DNA of 64,000 nucleotides, taken from positions 1,116,001 to 1,180,000 of the forward strand of contig NZ_CP133784.1 of assembly GCF_034353875.1 (NCBI RefSeq), in the 5' to 3' direction. Position 1 is the stretch's first letter. Every line of letters begins with the position of its first letter. This stretch comes from Pseudomonas sp. MH9.2 (GTDB lineage Bacteria > Pseudomonadota > Gammaproteobacteria > Pseudomonadales > Pseudomonadaceae). Positions 27,618-36,785 of this stretch are shown in pieces. A model generated the notes under the pieces. The model did not search any database. It was given only the letters and a program-made list of their open reading frames with translations, and was not told the origin of the DNA. Position numbers and translations under genes: made by a program.

Positions 27618-30600
27618 CTAGGCATCCACCAGCGCCATCGCTTCCTCCACGTCTACCGCAACCAATCGCGAGCACCCAGGCTCGTGCATGGTGACCCCCA
27701 TCAACTGGTCTGCCATCTCCATGGCAATCTTGTTGTGGGTGATGTAGATAAATTGCACCGTCTGCGACATATCCTTCACGAGTCGGGCGTAACGTCCTAC
27801 GTTAGCGTCGTCCAGCGGTGCGTCAACCTCGTCGAGCATGCAAAACGGTGCCGGGTTCAACTTGAAAATGGCAAAAACCAGCGCCAAGGCAGTCAGGGCC
27901 TTTTCACCACCGGACAGCAAATGGATGGTGCTGTTCTTCTTGCCAGGTGGCCGCGCCATGATAGTCACACCTGTATCGAGTAAATCTTCGCCCGTCAGTT
28001 CCAAGTAAGCGCTGCCACCACCGAAAACTTTTGGGAAAAGTGCCTGTAAACCGCTATTTATCTGATCAAAGGTCTCTTTGAAACGATTACGCGTTTCCTT
28101 ATCAATCTTGCGAATGACGTTTTCCAGGGTATCCAGCGCTTCGACCAAGTCGGCATTCTGCGCATCCAGATAACGTTTACGCTCGGATTGTTGCTGGTAT
28201 TCGTCGATGGCCGCGAGGTTGATCGCACCGAGGCGTTGAATACGCTGAGCAATGCGCTCCAACTCTTCTTCCGCATGTTTTTCGTTGGCCTCGCTGGTCA
28301 GCGTAGCCAACACGCCATGCAGGTCGTAGCCGTCTTCGAGCAATTGGTCCTGCAGGGTTTTGCGCCGCACCGTGAGCGCCTGCCATTCCATGCGTTGCTG
28401 CTCGAGCTGGCCGCGCACCAGTTGCGATTGCTGTTCGGCCTGAGTGCGGCGTTTCTCGGCATCGCGCAGTTCACGGTCGGCGTCTTCCAGCGCCATTTTT
28501 GCCAGACGCATCTCGTCGTCGACAGCCATGCGTTTTTCCAGCAACTCTTCGAGCTTGAGGCGCAGTTCTTCGAGCGGCGCCTCGCCCTCTTCCAGATTAA
28601 GGCTTAGCTGCTCGCGTTTTTCGTTCAGACGCTCGGACTGCAACTCCAGCCGCTCAAGGGCCTGTCGGGTGGAATCGTGCTGCGCCTTGAGCGACCCTAG
28701 ACGCACCGCCAATTGATGGGCGTGGTCCTTATGCTGACGGGCTTCCTGACGCACCCGGTCGAGGCGTTCGCGCAGGCTGTCGCGCTGAGCCAGGAGCAAC
28801 TCACGCTGTTCGGTGTCGATGGCCATGCTGTCCAGCGCGCCCTGCAATTGCAGGCGAGACTCGCCGAGCTGTTCGTGTTCGATGGCGCGTTGCTCGCCCA
28901 ATTCGCCCAGCTCTTCGTCCAGACGCGTGCGGCGCAGGGTCAATTGTTCAACCTTGGCTTTGCCAGCAGATAGCTGCGCCTTGAGTTCGCCTTGCTGACG
29001 CGCTTCATCCTGTAAACGCCGACGCAGCTGCTCGCGGGTGTCTTCTTGCTGCAACTGCTGCTCACGCAGGGTGACAAGCTGCTCTTCAAGGGCGCCCAGG
29101 GTGGCTTCGCGCTCCTCACGCTCCAGCCCCAGGCGCTGCAACTCCTGACCGCGAGCGAGCACTCCGCTTTCTGCTTCACTGGCGCGGCGCACCCTTAGAA
29201 AATGCCGACCGACCCAGTAACCGTCGCGGCTGATCAGACTCTGCCCTGCCCCAAGCTGACCGCGCAAGGCTAAGGCGTCTTCAAGACTGTCTACCGGTTT
29301 GACCTGACCCAGCCACGCCGACAAATCGACCGACGCTTCAACCTTGTCCAGCAAACTGCCAGGAATTCGCATCACGTCGGCCGACGGGCTGAGCAGGCGC
29401 AGGTCGCCCTGTTCGAAACCCGCAAGATCCAGTCCAGCGAAGTCATCCACCAGCACCGCTTGCAGGTCGGCACCGAGCACGGTTTCCACCGCCAGCTCCC
29501 AGCCCGACTCGACCCGCAGGCCTTCAGCCAGTCGCGGGTGCTCGGTCAGTTGCTGTTCACGCAGCCACTCAGCAGTACCGGTGCCCGGATCGAGCGCCGC
29601 TTGTTGCAAGGCTTCCAGCGAGGCCAGCCGACCGTTAAGGCGCTGTAGATCGCCCTGAGCCTGCTGCTGTGCCTGATTGGCTTGATGCAGCTCGCCACGC
29701 AGTTGTTCCAGGCGCTCGACCAACTGTTCTTCGCTGGCGTGCAACTCTTCCAGGGTCATTTCGCGGGTGGCGAGTTCTTCGCTGAGTTCAAGAATGGCCG
29801 CGTCTTCCGGGTCTGCGGCGAGCAACTGTCGCTCTTCGCCCAAACGCCGTTGCCGTTCGCCCAATCGCTCCATACTGCTTTCCAGCTGCTGGATGCGCGA
29901 CTGCTGCACTTCGGCCTGACGCCGCGGTTCGGCAGAGTCCAGATTGAACGCGTCCCACTTCTCCTGCCAGCCGTGCATGGTGCTTTCGGAGTCCTCCAGC
30001 GCTGCGGTGGATTCTTCGGCGGCTGCGCTGGTGATTTCCTGTTCGGGCTCGAGCATTTCCAGCTCTTCGCCTAGCGTCGCCAGCAAGGTGCGGTCGTGGC
30101 CCAGATGCGACTCTGTTTCCAGCCGCGCGCGTTCCGACTCGCGCAGGTCGTCCTGCAACTGACGCAAACGCTGCTGGCCGTGCTGGATACTTTGCTCGAC
30201 CCTGGCAATATCGCCGCCCACGGAATAGAAACGGCCCTGCACCAGATTGAAGCGCTCAGACAGGTCGTGATGACCGTCGCGCAGACGTTCAATGCTGGCG
30301 TCGGCATTGCGTTGCTCAGCCACCAGTGCTTCGAAACCGACTTCCTGATTGCCGATCACCGCTTCGCGCTGGCCGACTTGCTCATTCAACGCCTGCCAGC
30401 GCAGAGCCGACAGTTGTGCCTTGAGTTGACGCTCTTCGCCTTTGTATTCCTGGTACTTCTCAGCCGCCTGCGCCTGACGGTGCAAACGGTCGAGCTGGCG
30501 TTCCAGTTCGTCGCGCAGGTCGGTCAGGCGGGCCAGGTTTTCATGAGTGCGGCGGATACGGTTTTCAGTCTCGCGCCGACGCTCTTTGTACTTGGAGATG

Positions 30601-31106
30601 CCGGCGGCTTCTTCGATGAAGTTACGCAGCTCTTCAGGCTTGGACTCGATCAGCTTGGAGATCATCCCTTGCTCAATGATCGAGTAGCTGCGCGGGCCCA
30701 ACCCCGTGCCGAGGAAGATGTCGGTGATGTCACGACGACGGCATTTGGTGCCGTTGAGGAAGTACGTATTCTGGCTGTCGCGGGTGACTTTTCGGCGAAT
30801 GGAGATTTCCGCGTAGCTGGCGTATTCGCCCACCAGGGTGCCATCGGAGTTGTCGAATACCAGCTCGATGCTGGCCTGACTGACGGGCTTGCGACTGGTT
30901 GAGCCGTTGAAGATGACGTCGGTCATCGATTCGCCGCGCAGGTTCTTCGCCGAACTTTCGCCCATCACCCAACGCACGGCGTCGATGATGTTGGATTTTC
31001 CGCAGCCGTTGGGGCCTACCACCGCCGCCATGTTACTCGGGAAGTTGACGGTGGTCGGGTCCACGAAGGATTTGAACCCGGCCAGCCTGATGCACTTGAG
31101 CCGCAT
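27618..31106 (-). CDS. smc: Chromosome segregation protein SMC
   Basis: Condensin ATPase of 1162 residues. Walker A is GPNGCGKSNIID (about 32-43). Long coiled coils (about 170-500 and 660-1000) flank a hinge (about 510-640, with GTAEWLREQQLTEHPRLAEG). The C-terminal head has the signature LLSGGEKALTALAL and Walker B MLDEVDAPLDDANV. It starts 4 bases after the stop of the upstream gntR gene, so the two are probably co-transcribed. The 274 bases between smc and zipA contain no gene. Confidence 0.97.
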   Translation of the reverse strand: MRLKCIRLAGFKSFVDPTTVNFPSNMAAVVGPNGCGKSNIIDAVRWVMGESSAKNLRGESMTDVIFNGSTSRKPVSQASIELVFDNSDGTLVGEYASYAEISIRRKVTRDSQNTYFLNGTKCRRRDITDIFLGTGLGPRSYSIIEQGMISKLIESKPEELRNFIEEAAGISKYKERRRETENRIRRTHENLARLTDLRDELERQLDRLHRQAQAAEKYQEYKGEERQLKAQLSALRWQALNEQVGQREAVIGNQEVGFEALVAEQRNADASIERLRDGHHDLSERFNLVQGRFYSVGGDIARVEQSIQHGQQRLRQLQDDLRESERARLETESHLGHDRTLLATLGEELEMLEPEQEITSAAAEESTAALEDSESTMHGWQEKWDAFNLDSAEPRRQAEVQQSRIQQLESSMERLGERQRRLGEERQLLAADPEDAAILELSEELATREMTLEELHASEEQLVERLEQLRGELHQANQAQQQAQGDLQRLNGRLASLEALQQAALDPGTGTAEWLREQQLTEHPRLAEGLRVESGWELAVETVLGADLQAVLVDDFAGLDLAGFEQGDLRLLSPSADVMRIPGSLLDKVEASVDLSAWLGQVKPVDSLEDALALRGQLGAGQSLISRDGYWVGRHFLRVRRASEAESGVLARGQELQRLGLEREEREATLGALEEQLVTLREQQLQQEDTREQLRRRLQDEARQQGELKAQLSAGKAKVEQLTLRRTRLDEELGELGEQRAIEHEQLGESRLQLQGALDSMAIDTEQRELLLAQRDSLRERLDRVRQEARQHKDHAHQLAVRLGSLKAQHDSTRQALERLELQSERLNEKREQLSLNLEEGEAPLEELRLKLEELLEKRMAVDDEMRLAKMALEDADRELRDAEKRRTQAEQQSQLVRGQLEQQRMEWQALTVRRKTLQDQLLEDGYDLHGVLATLTSEANEKHAEEELERIAQRIQRLGAINLAAIDEYQQQSERKRYLDAQNADLVEALDTLENVIRKIDKETRNRFKETFDQINSGLQALFPKVFGGGSAYLELTGEDLLDTGVTIMARPPGKKNSTIHLLSGGEKALTALALVFAIFKLNPAPFCMLDEVDAPLDDANVGRYARLVKDMSQTVQFIYITHNKIAMEMADQLMGVTMHEPGCSRLVAVDVEEAMALVDA

Positions 31107-31110
31107 AGGG

Positions 31111-31770
31111 TCAGCCTGCAGTCAGGGCGGACAGTACCAACTTGCAACTGCGCTCGACATAGCTGCTCAGCACATTACGAATCTGCGCATGGTCGCGCGC
31201 CACGACCGAGTCGAGCAGTTGCGCGAATAGGGTCAGGTACTCGCTCATTTCCGCCTTGCGTTGGTCCAGCGCCAGGTAATAGTTACGGCTCATGGACGGC
31301 TGCAGGTTTTCGACTGTTTCTTGCAGGTACGGGTTATTGGCGAACGGGTAAGCGGCGCGCATTACGTTGAAGCTCTCTTCAACGAACATTTTCACGTCCT
31401 GAAGCTCGTAGCTGGCGGTCAGGCGCTGCTGAACCCGCAAAAACGGCGCAAGATCAGCATGCGTTTCCCAACGATTGGCCACGGCATTGGCAAGCAGGAT
31501 GTACAGCTCGCCCATCAGCGCGCACAGGCTTTCAACGTTGTGCGCGTTAAGTTCGGTCACTTGGGCGCCACGACGCGGCAGGATCACGATCAGGTGGCGG
31601 CGCTCGAGAATCAGCAAGGCTTCACGCACCGAACCACGACTGACACTCAATGCTTGAGTGACTTTTTGCTCTTGAATGCGCTCACCCGGCTTGAGCTCGC
31701 CACGAACGATCCGTTCTGCGAGGTGGTGAGCGATTTGCTCGGCGAGGCTATCCGGCGCCTTGAACGTCAT
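31111..31770 (-). CDS. GntR-family regulator (FCD domain)
   Basis: A 219-residue FadR-type regulator: winged helix-turn-helix (about 10-75, RIVRGELKPGERIQEQKVTQ, SRGSVREALLILERR) and an FCD ligand domain (about 85-215). It is divergent from xdhA and may control xanthine dehydrogenase, but its 3' end abuts smc (4 bases apart), so it is also part of the smc transcript. I saw no obvious TTGT-N2-ACAA operator in the 278-base xdhA intergenic region. Confidence 0.88.
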   Translation of the reverse strand: MTFKAPDSLAEQIAHHLAERIVRGELKPGERIQEQKVTQALSVSRGSVREALLILERRHLIVILPRRGAQVTELNAHNVESLCALMGELYILLANAVANRWETHADLAPFLRVQQRLTASYELQDVKMFVEESFNVMRAAYPFANNPYLQETVENLQPSMSRNYYLALDQRKAEMSEYLTLFAQLLDSVVARDHAQIRNVLSSYVERSCKLVLSALTAG

Positions 31771-32048
31771 GGTTTTCCTTCAACTTCGGCTAAATCATAC
31801 AAGCCGCGCAGTGTATCGCAATGGGCAGCCATGGCGCAGGGCCATGGGGGTTGAATCTGGCACGAAATAAGCAATTCTTTGAGCACTGGTCGGCAATTTT
31901 GTTACCGATCAGGCACACCGTTAATCGGCAAAACCGGGAAAAGCGATTTTTCCTGACTTAAGGGTCAGCAAATAATTGACCAAAAAGTCAGAGCTGATAA
32001 ATTCAGTCCATGTGTCGATTACAAAAATAACGTGCAGAGGGGCCTTCC

Positions 32049-33503
32049 GTGATCCAACTCTTACTCAATCAGGCGCTACGCACCGAGCACGCCCTGGACC
32101 CGAATCTGACCGTGCTCAATTATTTGCGCGAGCATCTGGGCAAACCCGGCACTAAAGAGGGCTGTGCCAGCGGCGATTGTGGCGCCTGCACCGTGGTGAT
32201 CGGCGAATTGAGCACCGATAACGATGGCGCCGAGCACCTGCGCTATCGCAGCATCAATGCCTGCCTGACGTTCGTTGCCTCGTTGCACGGCAAACAATTG
32301 ATCAGCGTCGAGGACCTCAAGCATCAAGGCCAACTGCACAGCGTGCAAAAAGCCATGGTCGAGTGTCACGGTTCGCAATGTGGTTTCTGCACACCCGGGT
32401 TTGTCATGTCGCTGTTCGCGCTGCAGAAGAACAGCAGCGAAGCCAACACTCATCAAGCCCACGAAGCATTGGCCGGCAATCTGTGCCGTTGCACCGGCTA
32501 TCGCCCGATTCTCGCCGCCGCCGAGCAAGCCTGCACTCAACGCGAGCCCGACCAGTTCGATCAGCGCCAGACAGAGACCATCGCCCGTTTGCGGGCCATC
32601 GCACCAAAAGAAACCGGCGAACTCAACAGCGGCGACAAACGCTGCCTGGTGCCGTTGACTGTCAGCAACCTGGCCGATTTGTATAACGCCTATCCGCAAG
32701 CGCGCTTGCTGGCCGGCGGTACCGATCTGGCGCTGGAAGTCACTCAACTCCATCGCACGCTGCCGGTGATGATCTACGTCGGCAACATCGAAGAAATGAA
32801 ACGCATTGAGCACTTCGACGACCGTATCGAGATCGGCGCCGCCACCTCGTTGACCGACTGCTACGCAGCACTGACCGCTGAATACCAGGACTTCGGCGAG
32901 CTGCTTCAGCGCTTCGCCTCCTTGCAGATCCGCAATCAGGGCACCTTGGGCGGCAACATCGGCAACGCCTCGCCCATCGGTGACTCCCCTCCTCTGCTGA
33001 TCGCCCTCGGTGCGCAGATTGTCCTGTGCAAAGGCGAAGTCCGCCGCACCCTCGCGCTGGAAGACTACTTCATCGACTACCGCGTGACGGCACGCCAGGA
33101 AAGCGAGTTCATCGAAAAAATCATCGTACCCAAGGCCAACGACAGACAGGCGTTCCGCGCCTACAAAGTGTCGAAACGGCTGGACGACGATATTTCTGCG
33201 GTGTGCGCGGCCTTCCGCTTGCAGGTCGAGAATGGCGCCGTTGTCGATGCGCGCGTTGCATTCGGCGGCATGGCGGCGATCCCTAAACGCGCCGCTGCCT
33301 GTGAACACGCGCTGATCGGCGCACCTTGGACCTCGGCCACCGTGGAGCGTGCCTGCGCGGCCCTGGCTGAGGATTTCACCCCGTTGTCAGACTTTCGCGC
33401 AAGCAAGGAATACCGCCTGCTGAGTGCGCAAAACCTGCTGCGCAAATATTTCATCGAGCTGCAAACGCCTCACATCGAAACGCGGGTGACCTCTTATGTC
33501 TAA
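32049..33503 (+). CDS. xdhA: Xanthine dehydrogenase small subunit (Fe-S and FAD)
   Basis: Electron-transfer subunit of xanthine dehydrogenase, oxidising hypoxanthine and xanthine to urate. The 484 residues include the plant-type [2Fe-2S] motif CASGDCGACTVV (about 38-49), the second cluster QCGFCTPGFVMS and NLCRCTGYRPI, then a FAD domain (about 190-480) with LLAGGTDLALEV and LGGNIGNASPIGD. The start is GTG at 32049. xdhB overlaps by 8 bases. Confidence 0.96.
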   Translation: MIQLLLNQALRTEHALDPNLTVLNYLREHLGKPGTKEGCASGDCGACTVVIGELSTDNDGAEHLRYRSINACLTFVASLHGKQLISVEDLKHQGQLHSVQKAMVECHGSQCGFCTPGFVMSLFALQKNSSEANTHQAHEALAGNLCRCTGYRPILAAAEQACTQREPDQFDQRQTETIARLRAIAPKETGELNSGDKRCLVPLTVSNLADLYNAYPQARLLAGGTDLALEVTQLHRTLPVMIYVGNIEEMKRIEHFDDRIEIGAATSLTDCYAALTAEYQDFGELLQRFASLQIRNQGTLGGNIGNASPIGDSPPLLIALGAQIVLCKGEVRRTLALEDYFIDYRVTARQESEFIEKIIVPKANDRQAFRAYKVSKRLDDDISAVCAAFRLQVENGAVVDARVAFGGMAAIPKRAAACEHALIGAPWTSATVERACAALAEDFTPLSDFRASKEYRLLSAQNLLRKYFIELQTPHIETRVTSYV

Positions 33504-35928
33504 CCATGCCCCGGACCAAACCTTGGAAGACAGCCAAGCCGAAATGGCCGCGCTGTTTCAGCAGGACCTGAGCACGGGCGTGGGTCGCAGCGTCAAGCAC
33601 GACAGCGCTGACAAGCATGTGTCCGGCGAGGCGGTGTACATCGACGACCGTCTGGAATTCCCGAATCAATTGCACGTGTATGCACGCCTGTCCGACCGCG
33701 CCCACGCGCGGATCATCAGCGTCGACACATCGCCGTGCTATGCCTTTGAAGGCGTGCGCATCGCCATCACTCATGACGACATTCCGGGCCTCAAGGACAT
33801 TGGTCCGCTGCTGCCGGGCGATCCGTTGCTGGCCATCGATGTTGTAGAATTCGTCGGTCAACCGGTGATCGCGGTTGCCGCACGGGATATGGAAACCGCG
33901 CGCAAGGCGGCAATGGCCGCGATCATCGAATACGAGGACCTCGAGCCCGTTCTGGACGTGGTGGAGGCCTTGCGCAAAAAACATTTCGTCTTCGACAGCC
34001 ATACCCATCAACGCGGTGATTCGGCCAGCGCTCTCGCCAGTGCGCCGCATCGCCTACAAGGCAACTTGCACATCGGCGGGCAGGAACACTTTTACCTGGA
34101 AACCCAGGTCTCGTCAGTGATGCCCACCGAAGACGGGGGCATGATTGTCTATTGCTCGACGCAAAACCCCACCGAAGTACAAAAGCTGGTGGCGGAAGTA
34201 CTCGGCGTGTCGATGAACAAAATCGTGGTCGATATGCGCCGCATGGGCGGTGGTTTTGGCGGCAAGGAGACCCAGGCGGCAAGCCCTGCGTGCCTGTGCG
34301 CGGTGATCGCCGTGTTGACCGGGCTGCCGACCAAGATGCGTCTGCCCCGGGTCGAAGACATGCTGATGACCGGCAAGCGTCACCCCTTCTATATCGAATA
34401 TGACGTCGGCTTCGATGACAGCGGACGCCTGCACGGGATTCAGCTGGAGTTGGCTGGCAACTGCGGCTGCTCACCGGACCTGTCCAACTCTATTGTCGAC
34501 CGGGCGATGTTCCATGCCGATAACGCGTACTACCTGGGCGACGCCACCATCAATGGCCATCGTTGCAAGACCAATATCGCCTCAAACACCGCCTATCGCG
34601 GCTTCGGCGGCCCGCAAGGCATGGTCGCGATCGAAGAAGTGATGGACACCATCGCCCGTCACTTGGGCAAAGACCCGCTGGACGTGCGCAAAGCCAACTA
34701 CTACGGCAAGACCGAGCGTAACGTTACCCATTACTACCAGACGGTCGAGCACAACATGCTCGAAGAAATGACCGCCGAACTGGAGGCCAGCAGCCAGTAT
34801 GCAGAACGGCGAAAATCGATTCGTGCCTACAACGCACACAGCCCGGTGCTAAAAAAAGGCCTGGCGCTGACCCCGGTGAAATTCGGCATTTCCTTCACCG
34901 CCAGCTTCCTCAATCAAGCCGGTGCGCTGATCCATATCTACACCGATGGCAGCATCCACCTGAACCATGGCGGCACCGAGATGGGCCAGGGTCTGAACAT
35001 CAAGGTTGCGCAGGTGGTGGCCGAGGTGTTCCAGGTTGATATCGACCGCATCCAGATCACTGCGACCACTACCGACAAAGTGCCGAACACCTCGCCGACG
35101 GCAGCTTCCAGCGGTGCAGACCTGAACGGTAAAGCTGCGCAGAACGCTGCTGAGATTCTCAAACAACGGTTGGTGGAATTTGCTGCGCGGCAGTACAAGG
35201 TCGGCGAAGATCAGGTGCAGTTTCACAATGGCCACGTGCGGATTGGCGAGCACATTCTGTCGTTCGAATCCCTAGCGCAACAGGCATGGGTCGGTCAGGT
35301 ATCGCTGTCGAGCACTGGCTATTACAAGACACCTAAAATCTATTACGACCGCAGCCAGGCGCGCGGTCATCCGTTCTACTACTTCGCTTACGGCGTGGCC
35401 TGCGTTGAAGTGGTGATCGATACCCTGACCGGCGAATACAAGATGCTCCGCACCGACATCCTGCATGACGTGGGCGCCTCGCTGAACCCGGCCATCGACA
35501 TGGGCCAGGTCGAAGGCGGCTTCATTCAGGGCATGGGCTGGCTGACCATGGAAGAGTTGGTGTGGAATGCCAAGGGCAAATTGATGACCAACGGCCCGGC
35601 CAGTTACAAAATTCCGGCAGTTGCCGACATGCCCCTGGACCTGCGGATCAAGCTGGTGGAGAACCGCAAAAACCCGGAAGACACGGTGTTCCATTCCAAG
35701 GCCGTGGGCGAGCCGCCGTTCATGCTCGGCATCGCCGCCTGGTGCGCGATCAAGGACGCCGTCGCCAGCCTTGGCGACTACCGACATCAACCGAAGATCG
35801 ACGCGCCTGCGACCCCGGAGCGGGTGTTGTGGGGGTGCGAGCAAATGCGCACGTTGCATAGCGCGACGGCTGCGGCCGAGCGCGACCCTGGGCACATCGC
35901 TGGCGAGCCCGCGCCTACAAGAGCTTAG
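33496..35928 (+). CDS. xdhB: Xanthine dehydrogenase molybdopterin-binding subunit
   Basis: Catalytic molybdenum subunit, 810 residues. It shows RMGGGFGGKETQ, TAYRGFGGPQGM (substrate Arg), GGTEMGQGLNIKVAQ and the C-terminal KAVGEPPFMLG, which holds the catalytic Glu. The last ~13 residues (GHIAGEPAPTRA) are encoded by a REP-like sequence (35894-35923), so the natural C terminus has probably been extended or replaced by a repeat. xdhC follows after 10 bases. Confidence 0.96.
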   Translation: MSNHAPDQTLEDSQAEMAALFQQDLSTGVGRSVKHDSADKHVSGEAVYIDDRLEFPNQLHVYARLSDRAHARIISVDTSPCYAFEGVRIAITHDDIPGLKDIGPLLPGDPLLAIDVVEFVGQPVIAVAARDMETARKAAMAAIIEYEDLEPVLDVVEALRKKHFVFDSHTHQRGDSASALASAPHRLQGNLHIGGQEHFYLETQVSSVMPTEDGGMIVYCSTQNPTEVQKLVAEVLGVSMNKIVVDMRRMGGGFGGKETQAASPACLCAVIAVLTGLPTKMRLPRVEDMLMTGKRHPFYIEYDVGFDDSGRLHGIQLELAGNCGCSPDLSNSIVDRAMFHADNAYYLGDATINGHRCKTNIASNTAYRGFGGPQGMVAIEEVMDTIARHLGKDPLDVRKANYYGKTERNVTHYYQTVEHNMLEEMTAELEASSQYAERRKSIRAYNAHSPVLKKGLALTPVKFGISFTASFLNQAGALIHIYTDGSIHLNHGGTEMGQGLNIKVAQVVAEVFQVDIDRIQITATTTDKVPNTSPTAASSGADLNGKAAQNAAEILKQRLVEFAARQYKVGEDQVQFHNGHVRIGEHILSFESLAQQAWVGQVSLSSTGYYKTPKIYYDRSQARGHPFYYFAYGVACVEVVIDTLTGEYKMLRTDILHDVGASLNPAIDMGQVEGGFIQGMGWLTMEELVWNAKGKLMTNGPASYKIPAVADMPLDLRIKLVENRKNPEDTVFHSKAVGEPPFMLGIAAWCAIKDAVASLGDYRHQPKIDAPATPERVLWGCEQMRTLHSATAAAERDPGHIAGEPAPTRA
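35894..35923 (+). repeat. REP-like element forming the 3' end of xdhB
   Basis: ACATCGCTGGCGAGCCCGCG followed by CCTACAAGAG closely resembles the common Pseudomonas REP (ATCGC-GGGCAAGCCCGC-TCCTACA). It ends 2 bases before the TAG stop of xdhB and so is translated. Confidence 0.75.
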
Positions 35929-35938
35929 GAGACCGCAC

Positions 35939-36778
35939 ATGAACAACTGGATCAGCGCTCTCGCCGAACTGCAAAACCAGGGCGAACCCTGCGTACTGGT
36001 GACCATCATCGACGAGCGCGGCTCGACGCCGCGCAATGCCGGTTCGAAGATGGTCGTCACTGCCGGACGGATTTTCGACACCGTCGGGGGTGGGCACCTG
36101 GAATACAAGGCCATGCAGATCGCCCGCGAGATGCTCGCCAGCGGCAGTCAATACACGCGCCTGGAGCGCTTCAGCCTGGGCGCCAGCCTGGGTCAGTGCT
36201 GCGGTGGGGTGAACGTCTTGCTGTTCGAACCCATGGGCCAGCCTCAGGCACAGATTGCGGTATTCGGTGCAGGGCATGTCGGCCGGGCGCTGGTCCCGCT
36301 ACTTGCCAGCCTGCCCTGTCGGGTGCGCTGGATCGATTCGCGAGAACAGGAGTTCCCCGCGCTGATCCCGGAGGGCGTTACACGGATCGTCAACGAAGAG
36401 CCTGTGGATGAAGTCGAGCAATTACCCACAGGCAGTTATTGCATCGTCATGACCCACAACCATCAACTGGACCTCGAGCTGACGGCAGCCATTCTCACGC
36501 GCAATGATTTCACTTATTTCGGCTTGATCGGTTCGAAGACCAAGCGGGTCAAATTCGAGAATCGCCTGCGTGAGCGCGGTTTCGATGCGGCACTGCTGCA
36601 ACGCATGCGTTGCCCGATGGGCCTGGCCGAGGTCAAAGGCAAATTGCCCTTCGAGATCGCCGTGTCCATTGCCGCTGAAGTGATCGCTACCTACAACGCC
36701 AGCTTCGGCCAACACAGCAGCCATGCCGAACCTGTTGCGCACCTATTGCCGGTTTCACGCCGCAGCCAAGTTCAATGA
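35939..36778 (+). CDS. xdhC: Xanthine dehydrogenase accessory protein XdhC
   Basis: Molybdenum-cofactor sulfuration and insertion factor for XdhAB, 279 residues. N-terminal CoxI/XdhC-type domain (RGSTPRNAGSKMVVT; LGQCCGGVNVLLFE) and a C-terminal NAD-binding Rossmann fold (IAVFGAGHVGRALVPLL, about 102-118). Start ATG 35939 follows AGGAG eight bases upstream. guaD follows 7 bases after the stop. Confidence 0.95.
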   Translation: MNNWISALAELQNQGEPCVLVTIIDERGSTPRNAGSKMVVTAGRIFDTVGGGHLEYKAMQIAREMLASGSQYTRLERFSLGASLGQCCGGVNVLLFEPMGQPQAQIAVFGAGHVGRALVPLLASLPCRVRWIDSREQEFPALIPEGVTRIVNEEPVDEVEQLPTGSYCIVMTHNHQLDLELTAAILTRNDFTYFGLIGSKTKRVKFENRLRERGFDAALLQRMRCPMGLAEVKGKLPFEIAVSIAAEVIATYNASFGQHSSHAEPVAHLLPVSRRSQVQ

Positions 36779-36785
36779 GATTTCT

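Noticed and set aside
32076..33308. 410-codon minus-strand frame opposite xdhA
   Set aside because: Antisense shadow of a confident enzyme gene.
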